Source: Enchytraeus crypticus
Taxonomy: Eukaryota; Annelida; Clitellata; Enchytraeida; Enchytraeidae
Length of the DNA stretch: 64,000 bases
Direction: 5' to 3'
Assembly: GCA_905160935.1 (NCBI GenBank)
Contig: CAJHZI010000769.1
Location: forward strand, 821,900 to 885,899
Numbering within the stretch: the stretch's first letter is position 1; every line of letters starts with the position of its first letter. The notes below the pieces were generated by a model. That model saw only the letters and a program-made list of their open reading frames with translations, did not search any database and had not been told where the DNA came from. Of the stretch, positions 53,101 to 63,363 are shown piece by piece. The translations under genes were made by a program, and so were the position numbers.

Positions 53101-56100
53101 TGATCTCTCTCTGGTGTGTCTCATCTGTTGTACGTCTAGACTGATCTCTCTCTAGAGTGGCTCATCTGTTGTACGTCTAGACTGTTCTCTCTCTAGTGTG
53201 GCTCATCTGTTGTACGTCTAGACTGATCTCTTTCTAGAGTGGCTCATCTGTTGTACGTCTAGACTGATCTCTCTCTAGTGTGGCTCATCTGTTGTACGTC
53301 TAGACTGTTCTCTCTCTAGTGTGGCTCATCTGTTGTACGTCTAGACTGATCTCTTTCTAGAGTGGCTCATCTGTTGTACGTCTAGACTGATCTCTCTCTA
53401 GTGTGGCTCATCTGTTGTACGTCTAGACAGATGTCTCTTTAGTGTGGCTCATCTGTTGTACGTCTAGACTGATCTCTCTCTAGTGTTGCTTATCTGTGAC
53501 TGCGGTTCAGTGTAGGTGGTTAGGTGGAGTTTTGTTGTTACAGACTCCAGTATATGCTGTGGAAGCCAATAAGAAACTAGTTTGGTGAAAATAGCCTGAT
53601 TGCATGAAGATTTTGTCGTTGTGGTAAGGCTAGAGCTATTTGTATGAAAGGAAATATATGAAGTGATCTCTAATGATTTGACAAACTGAATTTATGTGTT
53701 CAGTAGATGACGGCCCGTGTGCTATAAACATTTCCTTATATCTATATATCATCTAAAAATAGTCTTAGCTTCATGCCTGTTAACCTTTATTTTGATTGAT
53801 TGATTGTTGCTAGGTGATAGAGACGATCTGTTGATTGATTGTTGCTAGGTGGTAGAGGTGATCAATGGAGACAGTCTGATGCTGAAGCTAGCCGATGGGT
53901 CTTATAAGAAGATCTTTCTCTCAAGCATTAGACCTCCCCGGTAAGTTTGGTTTGATAAAATATCAGAGCTTAAAATGCACTTTTAAAAATTACTTAGTAA
54001 TGCTGATTGGTAATCTGTGATGCACTTAGTTCTCGAGTTATGATCAGTTAAACTTCAGCAGTACATAGCACACACTAGACGCATAATAATAATTAGCGTC
54101 CGGTCAACTTCACTTAATTTATCTCCTATATCTTCAAGTCAAATAGAAATAAGATCAGCTGATCTCGCTGCTCTCTCTTCACATCTGGAGCTGTCATGTA
54201 GGTTCTTGGCAGTTCAGTGAGCCACTGTTAGAATGGCCTGTAACCATAGCCCGTTCTAACAGTGGCTCACTGTACTGTCATATATCTCTTATGGGGTCAG
54301 GGCTGCCCTTAGGTTACATCCAGCAGTAGTCTGCCGTCATACCTTCACTCCAGAAACCTTGATAGACATCTTCCATTCCATGGATGTCTTGATAAGATGT
54401 GTAATAGTGTGTATGTATGTGCGTAACACTGGATATGTGCTGCAATTTGTACCTATATATGTATCTGTGTGTGGATTTGTGTGTGAGAGTTACTGTGTAT
54501 TTATATGTATGCTTGTAACAGTGTGTAATAATGTGTATGTATGTATGTATGTAACAGCAGTTTATATATGTGTGTAAAACTGTAGATATAATAGTGTATG
54601 TGTATTTAATAGTGTGTGTGTGTGTGTGTGTGTGCAACAGTTAGTATGTTTATAACAGTGTATACGTAACTGTTTATGTATGTGTTTTTACCACATTGTG
54701 TGTGTATGTGTATATCACTAAGTGTGCTTATCACTGTGTGTATGTGTGTTTATCACCGTGTGTATGTGTGTTTATCACTGTGTGTATGTGTGTTTATCAC
54801 TGTGTGTATGTGTGTTTATCACTGTGTGTATGTGTGTTTATCACTGTATGTGTGTTGATCACTGTGTGTATGTGTGTTTATCACTGTGTATATGTGTGTA
54901 TAGACCTGTAGCGGAGGCAGCAGATGGTGAAGGGAAGAGAGCCAACATAAGATCAAGAGCACGACCACTCTACGACATACCCTACATGTTTGAGGCCAGG
55001 GAGTTCCTCAGAAAAAAACTTATCACTAAGAAGGTTTGACAGTGATTTCTCATTCCTGCGCCGATCACTTTCATTTGTTCTCTCTCTTAGTGCACTGCTT
55101 ACTGGCAGGTCCATGGTATATAGCGCCTCCACTCTTCTCTATCTTCCGCTTTCCTCTTCTCTTCATGTCCACATGTGAGCCTGTCTTTAAATCATCTAAC
55201 ATGCCTAATCTCAGCCTGCATCTGTCTCTTTTTCCTTCCATTCTATGACCTCTATTAATATTAAATCTTTGGTTTTACTGATAATTTAACTGATGATTTG
55301 AGGAGATTGATTTAACTGATCTCAATGCGATCGATGAATTGATTTATTGATTGATTTAAATGACCTCAATGTGATCGATGAATTGATTTATTGATTGATT
55401 TAAATGACCTCAATGTGATTGATGGATTGATTTATTGATTGATTTCTAATGACCGCAGGTGAACGTAGAGGTCGACTACATTCAGCCCAAGTCACCGGAG
55501 TTCCCGGAGAAGATCTGCTGTACAGTCACCATCAACGACATGTGAGTGTCACGTGATGTCTATTCGTCTGTTATCTCACTGATTGTTGTTTCATAACTTG
55601 TTATTTAATAGCTTGTTATTTAATAGCTTATTATGTCTCATAACTTGTTATTTAATAGCTTGATATTTAATAGCTTGTTATTTAATAGCTTATTATGTAA
55701 TAGCTTGTATTTAATGGCTTGTTATTTAATGGCTTGTTATTTAATGGCTTGTTATTTAATAGCTTGTTATTTAATGGCTTGTTATTTAATGATTTAAACA
55801 ACCGTAAGTGGTTAACTAGGAATAGGAAGTCCTGGAGAGAGTTGGCACAGATAGACAGTTGATAAATGTATTAAGAAATAGGAAGAAGAGTTGGATAGGA
55901 CACATTCTAAGGGGGGAAGGTCTATTAAAAGAGGTCATAGAAGGTAGATTGGAAGGAAAAAGGGGCAGGGGCAGGCTGAGATTAGGTATGTTAGATGATT
56001 TAAAGACCCACTCTTATTTGGAAATGAAGAGGAAGGTGGAAGACAGAGAAGAGTGGAGGCGTTATATACCATGGACCTGCCAGTAGGCAGTGCACTAAGA

Positions 56101-57649
56101 GAAGTGGTTAACTCTTGTTACGACTGATTGATTGATTGATTGATTGATGATGTAGTAACGTGGCAGAGGCACTGGTAAGTAAGGGACTGGCCACAGTGAT
56201 ACGCTACAGACAGGGAGATGATCAGAGGAGCTCTTGCTATGATGATCTCTTGAAGGCAGAGGACAGAGCAGAGAAGAAGTCTGTTGGACTGCATGCCAAG
56301 AAAGACACGCCCGTTATCAGAGTGGCCGATGTGTCAGGAGTATGTCTCATTTACGTCCTATCACAACGACTGTGGCTATTGCTAAAAATACCGTCTTCTT
56401 TAAACTTTAGTCGTTTTTATATATTTGAATAATTTTATGTTCCTTTTTCTCCATCAGCAATTCTCCTGAGCTGCTTGAGCTCAAATGCTAGCAGAGTTGA
56501 GTATTGATTGTTGATTGATTGATGGACTGGTTGTTTGATTGACTGGTTGATTGATTGCTTGATTGATTGATTGGTTAATTGATTGATTGATTGACAGTTT
56601 GATTGATTGACTGGTTGATTGATTAATTTATTGATTGGTTGATTTATTTATTGATTGATTGACTGATTGATTGATTGATTGCAGGACGTACAGAAGGCTA
56701 AGCAGTTCTTTCCATTCCTGCAGAGAGCCGGTAAGGTGGAGGCTCTTGTGGAGTTTGTAGCGAGTGGCTCCAGGCTGAGGCTTTACATTCCTAAAGAGAC
56801 CTGTCTCATCACCTTCCTCCTGTCAGGTACTTGTTGTAGAGTACTAGGTACTTGTATTGTCTCATCACCTTCCTCCTGTCAGGTACTTGTTGTAGAGTAC
56901 TAGGTACTTGTATTGTCTCATCACCTTCCTCCTGTCAGGTACTTGTTGTAGAGTACTAAGTACTTGTTGTAGAGTACTAGGTACTTGTTGTGAAGTAATC
57001 AGTAATTAACTTTACTGTCTCTTCACATTTTTCAATAGAATAGTAGATAGTTGATTGGAGTTGAGTAGTTGATGTCCATATGTCAACCACTAGCTACACT
57101 AATGTTGTATGAAGAATACTGCTGATGATGATATAATTGTTGGACTGATTGATTTTTTGAGTGATTTACTGACTGACTGAGATTGATTGACTGGCTGACT
57201 GATCGATTGTTAGACTGATTGATTGATTGTTTGACTGATTGATTAATTGACTGACTGACTGATTGACTGACTGATTGATTGATTGATTGACTGACTGACT
57301 GACTGATTGACTGACTGATTGATAGTTTGATTGATTGACTGATTGATAGTTTGATTGATTGACTGATTGATAATTTGACTGATTGATTGATTGACTGACT
57401 GACTGATTGATAGTTTAACTGATTGACTTATTGACTGACGGAACGATTGCCTGATTGACTGTTAGTTTGACTGATTGATTGATTGATTGACTGATTGATA
57501 GTTTAACTGATTTTGATTGATTGACTGACTGACTGATTGATAGTTTAACTGATTGACTGACGGAACGATTGACTGATTGACTGTTAGTTTGACTGATTGA
57601 CTGTTAGTTTGACTGATTGATTGATTGACTGATTGACAGTTTGACAGAC

Positions 57650-57681
<32 letters not shown>

Positions 57682-60600
57682 GCAGGTATTGAGTGTCCAC
57701 ATGGCAAGAGACCAGGACCTAACGGCTCAGAGATACCTGGTGATCCTTTTGGTGATGAGGCTCATGCTTTCACTAAGGACCTCGTACTACAGAGAGAGGT
57801 AACCACTGCTCATTGCTCGCTCATTGCTCACTCTAGTGATAACTTTGTGCCTTGGACAGATGAGATAACCACTGGTGACGCATTGCTTGCTCTACTGATA
57901 ACTTTGTGCTTTGGACAGATGAGATAACCACTGGCGACGCATTGCTCGATCTACTGATAACTTTGTGCCTTGGACAGATGAGATAACCACTGACGACGCA
58001 TTGCTCGCTCTACTGATAACTTTGTGCCTTGGACTTTTAGCTGTGTTGTTGTAATTTACTCTATCCAACGGCACTAAGTCGCATAGCTGTATCGTTGCAT
58101 CAATAGATTTCAGACTAGAAGTGATTGGCTAATTTATCCTGTCGTAGGTCACTTGTGTAATCGTAGATCGCACAGGATGACGTTTATTGATTGATTTATC
58201 TATTGATTAATTTATCGATTGATTGACTGATTGCTTGCACAGGTGGAGGTGGAGGTGGAGTCTATGGACAAGGGAGGTAACTTCATAGGCTGGCTGGTGG
58301 TTGACGGGGCAGGACTGTCCACTGCTCTGGTGGAGGAGGGTTTGGCCAAGGTTCACTTCACGGCTGAGAGAGGCAATCACTACAAGAGTCTGCAGGTCGC
58401 TGAAACCAAGGCTAGGGAGGCAAAGAAGAATGTGAGTTCTAAACTACATTTCTCTTCTACTTTTAGGATCAGTAAATATGATGCTTTCTATTCATAAAAA
58501 TTACTTGATTTTCTGCAAAAAGAATTTCTATCTCTGCCAGCCAGATTGTCTCAGAATATCATAAATTTATTCTACTAAAAGTTAGTTAAATTTTGCCCTC
58601 AATGCTTTATTTATCAATTTTTTAAGCTCGGAGAATTTTAGTTTTAATCTTAGCTGGCGGAACAGTGTAAGCAGAAAAACAGAGATTGGTAGTTTAGTTT
58701 AGTTTTGACTGAACTATCAGTAAATAAAATTTACCTGTTTATTTAAAAAGAAATCGTGAAACTTTGACTACAGTGTTAGATTTTTTGAAAGAGACAGTTT
58801 AAGTGAGTGTGAATAAAAGACTGATTGATTGAATGATTGACAGATTGATTAGGCAATTGATTGGGTAATTAACTGATTTATTGATTGATTAACTGATTTA
58901 TGGGCTATTCGAGCAGGAAACTAACTTTAAACTTGGCTTTACTGTTGCATTGACTGATTGACTTCCTTATTGATTGACTGATTTATTGATTGATTGGCTG
59001 ATTGACTTCCTTATTGGTTAATTGATTGATTGATTGTTTGATTGATTGATTGACTGCACAGCTGTGGACACTGCAGGAAGAGGTTAAGGAGGAGGAGGTA
59101 CAGGAGGTAGAAGTGCTGGAGAGAAAGATAGAGTACCAGACAGTCGTCGTTACTGAGATCACAAGAGATCTACACCTCTACGTGCAGAACATCGAAACTG
59201 GTCGGTATTGATTGAATGACTGACTGGTTGACTGATTGATTGATTGATTGATTGATACGATAGTTCTCCATATCTACCTGTAGAACATTGAGACTGGTCG
59301 GTACTGATTGATTGATTGACTGATGGATTGTTTTAGTTGATGGTTGTTAGTCTCTGACGACAGTGGTCACTAGATATCTCTTAATTTAGACATTTAAGTT
59401 TGCTTGTGTTTAGTATTAATTTTTAATTGCTTTACTTGATCTTTGATTAATTGATTGATTGATTGACAGGGCCACAGTTGGTGAAGCTGATGGAAGACTT
59501 AAGGACAGAGTTTGCCACTAATCCACCGCTGACAGGTTCATACACACCAAAGAAAGGTGACCTGTGTGCTGCCAAGTTCACTGACGGTGAATGGTTAGAG
59601 CTGATTGGTTGATTCATTACTCGCATTTATTAGTTCACACTATGATTGGTCAATTTAGTTCTGTATAATTGAATGAGTATAAATTGTTTTCTTTGCTGTC
59701 TGCTTGCATTTTTGTCTATTTACCCAACTTGTGAGTATTGTAGTTTCTAGTAATCCTATTCTTTTAATTTAATTGTTTACTGAAATACTATAATTATTTC
59801 ATTTGATTGTAGATGAATATTGTTTTACCAACAGATGAAACTATTGATGGCTCATTATTCGACTCTTTGAACCCCGCACCTACTTATCCGTGGTCGAGTA
59901 TCTTACCAACTTCAGATTCAATTATTGATCGACTGATAAACTTACAAATAGATTGACTAGTGGCTGACTCTTTGGCTACTGTTTGATTGATTGATTGATT
60001 GATTAATTGATTGATTAACTCGTGTTGTTGTTGTCCACAGGTACAGAGCTAGGATCGACAGGGTAACGGGTAACAAGGTTGCTGTCACATACGTCGACTA
60101 TGGAAACGTTAGTTCTCTCTTCTGTTTGATGCCCTGTGTTCTTCTTTTCTCTCTGCTTAACCTACTCATCGGCATTTATGTTTAGAATTATTCCTATCAA
60201 TGTGTGCATGGTTTAAATCATGGCTTGCCTGTGAGTGCATGGTTTAAATCCTGACTTGTCCGTGATACGTAAGTGCTGTGACACATACGTGTTGTGACAT
60301 GCACGTAGCTCAATGTGATGAGCACGTAGCTGATTAACGCTTGATTGGTTGATTGTAGAAAGAGGAGACGACGGCTGCACGGTTAGCCGTTCTACCCGGC
60401 ACGTTCCAGTCTCTAGCGGCACAGGCTCATGAGTACGGGCTGGCTCTCATCACTCTGCCAACAGATGTGTGTAGCGCATGCATCTCTCTCTCTCTATCTG
60501 TCTCTAATTATCTCTATCTATCTCTCACTTGCTCACTCTCTTTATCTATCTATCTCTCTCTCACACGCGCTCTATCTCGTTCTCACTCAAACTCTCTCTC

Positions 60601-63134
60601 TCTGCCTATTGACAAGTTCATCATATTCATACTCTCGTGTACCTTTCACGCGCAGCATGAGCAATCAAAAGTTGAACTCAGCTCAAAGCTCTTGCTCTTA
60701 CCAAACTGCACTGTAGCAGTTTGCTTGTGTATGTCTTCTTAAGTCTAATAACTTATGTTAATTGAAGTGATTATATGTTTTATCGGTGGCCAGCAAGATA
60801 GGGATATGCCCTCACTGGTGGCCGATATGCTGGTAGCTATTTGATTGCTATGTCTTGAGCACATTTGCACACCTGTGTTTATTTTAACTGCACATTTTCT
60901 AGTTTTGTGTTACTATGGTCTACACTATGTTGAATCTGTATTTGTAATCTGTAATTGTCAATGAATTAAACATTGAGTCTCTCTCTCTAGGTGATTTTCC
61001 ATTGATTTTCTCGGTTTGTGCTTAGTCGCCTCTTAGAACGTGTGCATCTAAAGGTTGGTTAATTCTGTATTGTACACACAACAGTACTACTAGATGAACC
61101 TAGAGGAAAAAGGTCGCTTCTCTCACAGTATCTTGATAGTCTGTAGCACAGGATTTGAATATTGAAATCTGAAGTTATAGTAGAGAAATGTTGAGGGCGT
61201 TTGACACGGGCTTGCATTGCTTAATGCTTTCAACTATTTCTACTTCATTGTAATGTAGTGACCAGTTGTAGTGTAGTATTTAGATATATATCTATTAGAT
61301 AGTTTGTTGATTAATAATAATTAAACACATATTTAATACTTGGTTAGATATGTGTTGATTAGTTTTTCTGCTTGATTGATAGATTGATATACTTATTACA
61401 TTTAGATTGATATACTTATTACATTTAGATTGATATACTTATTTAAATAGGTGTTGGTTAGTTTTGCTGCTTGATTGATTGATGGATTGATGGATGGATA
61501 GATCGATGGATTGATTGAAAGATCGATGCATTGATTGATAGATCGATGCATTGATTGATTGATGGATTGACAGATTGTTTAATTGATTGATTGATTGATT
61601 GATCGATGGATTGATTGATTGATTGATCGATGGATTGATTGATAGATTGATGGATTGATTGATTGATTGATTGACTTAGGAGGAGGACGTATCTATAGCT
61701 CTGGAATTGATTGATTGATAGATTGATCGATGGCTTGATTGATAGATCAATCGATTTATTGATTGATTGACGCAGGAGGAGGACGTAGCTATAGCTCTGG
61801 ACGCTCTCTCACAGGAGATCACGAGTAAGAACTATGAGCTCAACTTTGAGTACAAGTCTGGAGGATTAGACTATGCAACGATACGCTACCCTGTGGGAGC
61901 TGAAGAGGCGTCTAAGGAAGATGTGGGGCTGAACCTGATCAAGGAAGGTTTCGTGCTGGTGGAGCAGCGCAAGGAGCGCAGACTGGCCAAGCTCATACAA
62001 CAGTACAAGAAAGCTGAGGAGAAAGCCAAAGAGGCCAGGGTGAGTGAGGGAGAAAGAGTGAGTGGGTGAGTGAGAGGGGGTGAGAGAGGGAGAAAGAGAG
62101 ATAGGGTGAGTGAGTGAGGGAGAGAGAGAGAGAGAGTGGGTGGGTGAGAGAGGGAGAGAGAGAGATAGGGTGAGTGAGAGAGAGAGAGAGAGAGATAGGG
62201 TGAGTGAGAGAGAGGGGGATAGATAAGGTGAGTGAGGGAGAGACGTAAGGAAGGAGAGAGATAGGGTGAGTGAGTGAGAGAGAGAGAGAGAGAGATAGGG
62301 TGAGTGAGAGGGTGTGAGAGAGAACCATGATCATTTATTTAATCAAAATGAGAGAGAGAACTATGTTTATTTCGATACACCCAAAATGATGCAACAATAT
62401 ACACAAAGCTCATACAATGAGACTGAATACAAAATACGGCCGTAAGAAAGAGCACAATTGAGCTCTATCGAGCTGACTACCGGAAACACGGAAGCATAGT
62501 TACATAGTAACATAAGATCGTAGAAAAACTGGAGATAGTAAACGTAAATAATGAAAATAATATTGAACTGAAAAGAGCAAAACTTTGCGGACTAACTAAA
62601 GCAGAAAGTAAAGATTTGTAGAGCTAATTTAAAAATTTGTAGAGCTAGTCTAGGGTGAGGGTGAGATAGAGTGAGTGAGAGAAAGAGAGGCAGCGAGTGA
62701 GAACGAGAGAGTGTTTGTGTGTGAAGCGAGTGAGAGAATCTGAGAGTATGTTTGTGTGCTTTGAACCAATTAACGTTGTTTATATTTAATATAATTCTTC
62801 TATAAAAAAACATTGCATTGGAATTAAACTCTTTTCTGTGTGTTAGTGCAAAAAAAATTCATTATCGTAAGAGTTCCACTGTTAAATACACATTGACCTT
62901 AATGTCTCTCTGAAATAACACGTAGAACTTCATTTGCAGAATTACATTCCTCGGCTGAATGTATGCAATTCCTCAGAGTTTTACATTGCTAGTTTTCCAT
63001 CGCTAGTTTTCCATTGTTTATGCTATTTACTGTGTTCATGTTGTTTGTTCAGACCAACGTTCGTAAATATATGCCTACTCGATTGATTGATTGATTGATT
63101 GCAGAAGAACCTGTGGAGATATGGAGATTTCACT

Positions 63135-63166
<32 letters not shown>

Positions 63167-63235
63167 CAGAAGAACCTGTGGAGATATGGAGACTTCACTG
63201 AGGATGATGCTAAGGAGTTTGGATTCAGAGCTTAG
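47161..63235 (+). CDS. SND1: Tudor staphylococcal nuclease (SND1), 22 exons
   Basis: Exons 47161-47277, 47878-48021, 48983-49100, 49637-49718, 50438-50601, 50836-50927, 51438-51596, 52141-52247, 52966-53056, 53849-53940, 54904-55033, 55459-55541, 56156-56339, 56685-56826, 57686-57798, 58243-58431, 59062-59200, 59470-59593, 60041-60107, 60359-60466, 61776-62039, 63170-63235. Every phase matches, giving 924 residues (human 910). Four SN-like OB folds ([68 protein letters not shown]) are followed by a Tudor domain ([27 protein letters not shown]) inside a fifth SN fold ending [18 protein letters not shown]. The protein acts in RISC, edited-RNA decay, transcription and splicing. The N-terminus is a Pro/Gln/Ala-rich PQPSAPQ repeat tail. 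Exon 17 uses an unusual donor (GTCGGT). Most introns end in TTGA arrays and many junctions are duplicated. Confidence 0.97.
47845..47877 (+). repeat. TTGA array at the SND1 intron 1 acceptor
   Basis: (ATTG)5 followed by ATTAG directly before exon 2. Comparable arrays sit before exons 3, 5, 6, 10, 12, 13, 14, 15, 16, 17, 18, 21 and 22, and shorter TTGATT pairs before exons 7 and 20. Confidence 0.9.
48013..48135 (+). repeat. Duplicated donor of SND1 exon 2
   Basis: Exon 2 ends GATGAG then GTATTTAATGCC at 48022. About 70 bases later ACGAG then GTATTTAATGCCATTAATTA repeats the donor and the following TTATTTCATTTC sequence. Confidence 0.75.
48345..48705 (-). mobile_element. LINE first family: ORF C-terminus plus 3' UTR, in SND1 intron 2
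   Basis: Sense (minus) strand encodes [38 protein letters not shown] and a stop after about 66 codons, then the 3' UTR ACTTTGGACTGAATTTCTGG, the TGCTCGATGTTGTCATTGAT block and a TTATTGTTATTATTATTG tail. This longest copy ties the 3' UTR fragments elsewhere to a LINE with a CR1/L2-type C-terminus. 5' truncated. Confidence 0.88.
49425..49607 (+). mobile_element. SINE-like family D, truncated, beside the SND1 exon 4 acceptor
   Basis: GGCGCCCTAGAGCCCCTAGG, GGATTTGAGACAGTCTATTC and AACTGGGATTCAAGGGAAG, with a GATGATGATGATGTTGATGTTGTTG tail (trimmed here to GATGATGATGATGTTGATG) that runs up to 20 or so bases before the acceptor at 49636. The SINE tail therefore supplies the end of intron 3. Confidence 0.7.
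50065..50260 (-). mobile_element. Decayed family E repeat, in SND1 intron 4
   Basis: Plus strand shows TTTGGCAGGTCCAAGTACAG, TTATAGCCTGCTTTTT and AGTTCTTGCTTAATCGCTTG, the inverse order of family E, with an internal C14 run at 50198-50211. Confidence 0.5.
51661..52140 (+). repeat. 48-bp array of the SND1 exon 8 acceptor junction, 11 acceptors
   Basis: Unit: TTTTGTTGTGTAG (intron end) followed by AATGGTAACATATCAGAGCT and GCTGTTGAGAGAGG (first 34 exon bases). Acceptors end at 51675, 51708, then every 48 bases from 51756 to 52140. Only the last leads into full exon 8. The period is a multiple of three, and each unit read in the SND1 frame gives [15 protein letters not shown] and then TAG, the acceptor itself acting as stop. 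Confidence 0.95.
52640..52765 (+). mobile_element. Diverged family A SINE, in SND1 intron 8
   Basis: TTGGTTAGTTGTCTGACTGC, GGGCTCAAATCCTGTGCTC (B box) and AGGAAACTGATGTTAAATGT. Confidence 0.55.
52795..52960 (+). repeat. 54-bp tandem repeat just before SND1 exon 9
   Basis: Four units of GATGTATTGATTGGTCATAA with CTCTTCTGTTGACTGTCAGT. The acceptor segment TTTTGTTGACTGTGTAG is a modified last unit (TTCTGTTGACTGTCAG in the others), so earlier units carry CTGTCAG acceptor-like ends but not exon sequence. Confidence 0.85.
53057..53500 (+). repeat. About 60-bp and 41-bp interleaved repeats after SND1 exon 9 donor
   Basis: CTGATCTCTCTCTAGAGTGG then CTCATCTGTTGTACGTCTAG, about eleven units, beginning at the donor itself. 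Exon sequence is not included. Confidence 0.9.
53785..53848 (+). repeat. Duplicated acceptor of SND1 exon 10
   Basis: GATTGATTGTTGCTAG then GTGATAGAGACGATCTG at 53813, repeated as GATTGATTGTTGCTAG then GTGGTAGAGGTGATCAATG at 53848. The first copy reads VIETIC and then TGA. Confidence 0.85.
54670..54903 (+). repeat. TG-rich array (GTTTATCACTGTGTGTATGT) before SND1 exon 11
   Basis: About ten 24-base units ending GTGTGTATAG at the acceptor. Frames reading [10 protein letters not shown] through it are artefacts. Looser GT-rich sequence extends left to 54400. Confidence 0.9.
55078..55262 (-). mobile_element. LINE second-family 3' fragment, in SND1 intron 11
   Basis: Plus strand shows TTAGTGCACTGCTTACTGGC, CCATGGTATATAGCGCCTCC, AATCATCTAACATGCCTAAT and CCATTCTATGACCTCTATTA. 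Confidence 0.75.
55585..55800. repeat. TTATTTAATAGCTTG tandem repeat
   Basis: About fourteen units of 15 bp, the last several with GG for AG, in SND1 intron 12. Confidence 0.92.
55815..56104 (+). mobile_element. LINE second family, best-preserved C-terminus, in SND1 intron 12
   Basis: One open frame reads [55 protein letters not shown] and [13 protein letters not shown], then stop. This is the reference copy for the family. Confidence 0.85.
56805..56960 (+). repeat. Triplicated donor of SND1 exon 14, 56-bp unit
   Basis: TCATCACCTTCCTCCTGTCAG (20 bases shown from CATCACCTTCCTCCTGTCAG) then GTACTTGTTGTAGAG occurs with donors at 56827, 56883 and 56939. The copies include the last 22 or so bases of the exon and retain GT. 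Using a later donor would read on into TAG. Confidence 0.93.
57120..57685 (+). repeat. Long TTGA/CTGA array before SND1 exon 15
   Basis: About 560 bases of GATTGATTGACTGACTGATT with larger units containing GATAGTTTGACTGATTG and GACGGAACGATTGACTG. It runs to within 4 bases of the acceptor (GATTGATGCAG). Confidence 0.93.
57799..58030 (+). repeat. 67-bp tandem repeats of the SND1 exon 15 donor region with lost GT
   Basis: The real junction AGAGAG then GTAACCACTGCTCATTGCTC is followed by three units reading GATGAGATAACCACTGGTGA and CGCATTGCTTGCTCTACTGA, where the donor GT has become AT. Confidence 0.8.
59180..59320 (+). repeat. Duplicated end and donor of SND1 exon 17
   Basis: TCTACGTGCAGAACATCGAA, ACTG then GTCGGTATTGATTGA is repeated as TCTACCTGTAGAACATTGAG, ACTG then GTCGGTACTGATTGA about 88 bases later. 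Both keep the unusual GTCGGT donor. The copy has an in-frame TAG. Confidence 0.85.
61370..61775 (+). repeat. TTGA array and duplicated acceptor of SND1 exon 21
   Basis: GATTGATTGACTTAG then GAGGAGGACGTATCTATAGC at 61679 is a copy of GATTGATTGACGCAG then GAGGAGGACGTAGCTATAGC at 61775. The copy holds 27 exon bases, then re-enters the TTGA array and stops ([12 protein letters not shown] then TGA). Confidence 0.9.
62045..62330. repeat. GAGAGA/GTGAGTGAG purine array after SND1 exon 21
   Basis: Runs of GAGAGAGATAGGGTGAGTGA starting at the donor (GTGAGTGAGG). The donor sequence GTGAGTGAG is part of the repeat unit and recurs about ten times. Confidence 0.9.
63085..63169 (+). repeat. TTGA array and duplicated acceptor of SND1 exon 22
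   Basis: GATTGATTGCAG then AAGAACCTGTGGAGATATGG at 63104 precedes the same junction at 63169. The copy reads [16 protein letters not shown] and then TGA, preserving 10 of the 21 terminal residues. Confidence 0.93.
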
Positions 63236-63363
63236 AGTGAGTGATAGAGGAATGTTGGTGTGTGGACGCTGTGAGGTGACTGCCACAGAGCTTGCACGAT
63301 GTCTTGTAGGAAGATGATGTGTCACAGTACAGAGAGGGGGGGGGGCATATCAGCGAGGAGTGA

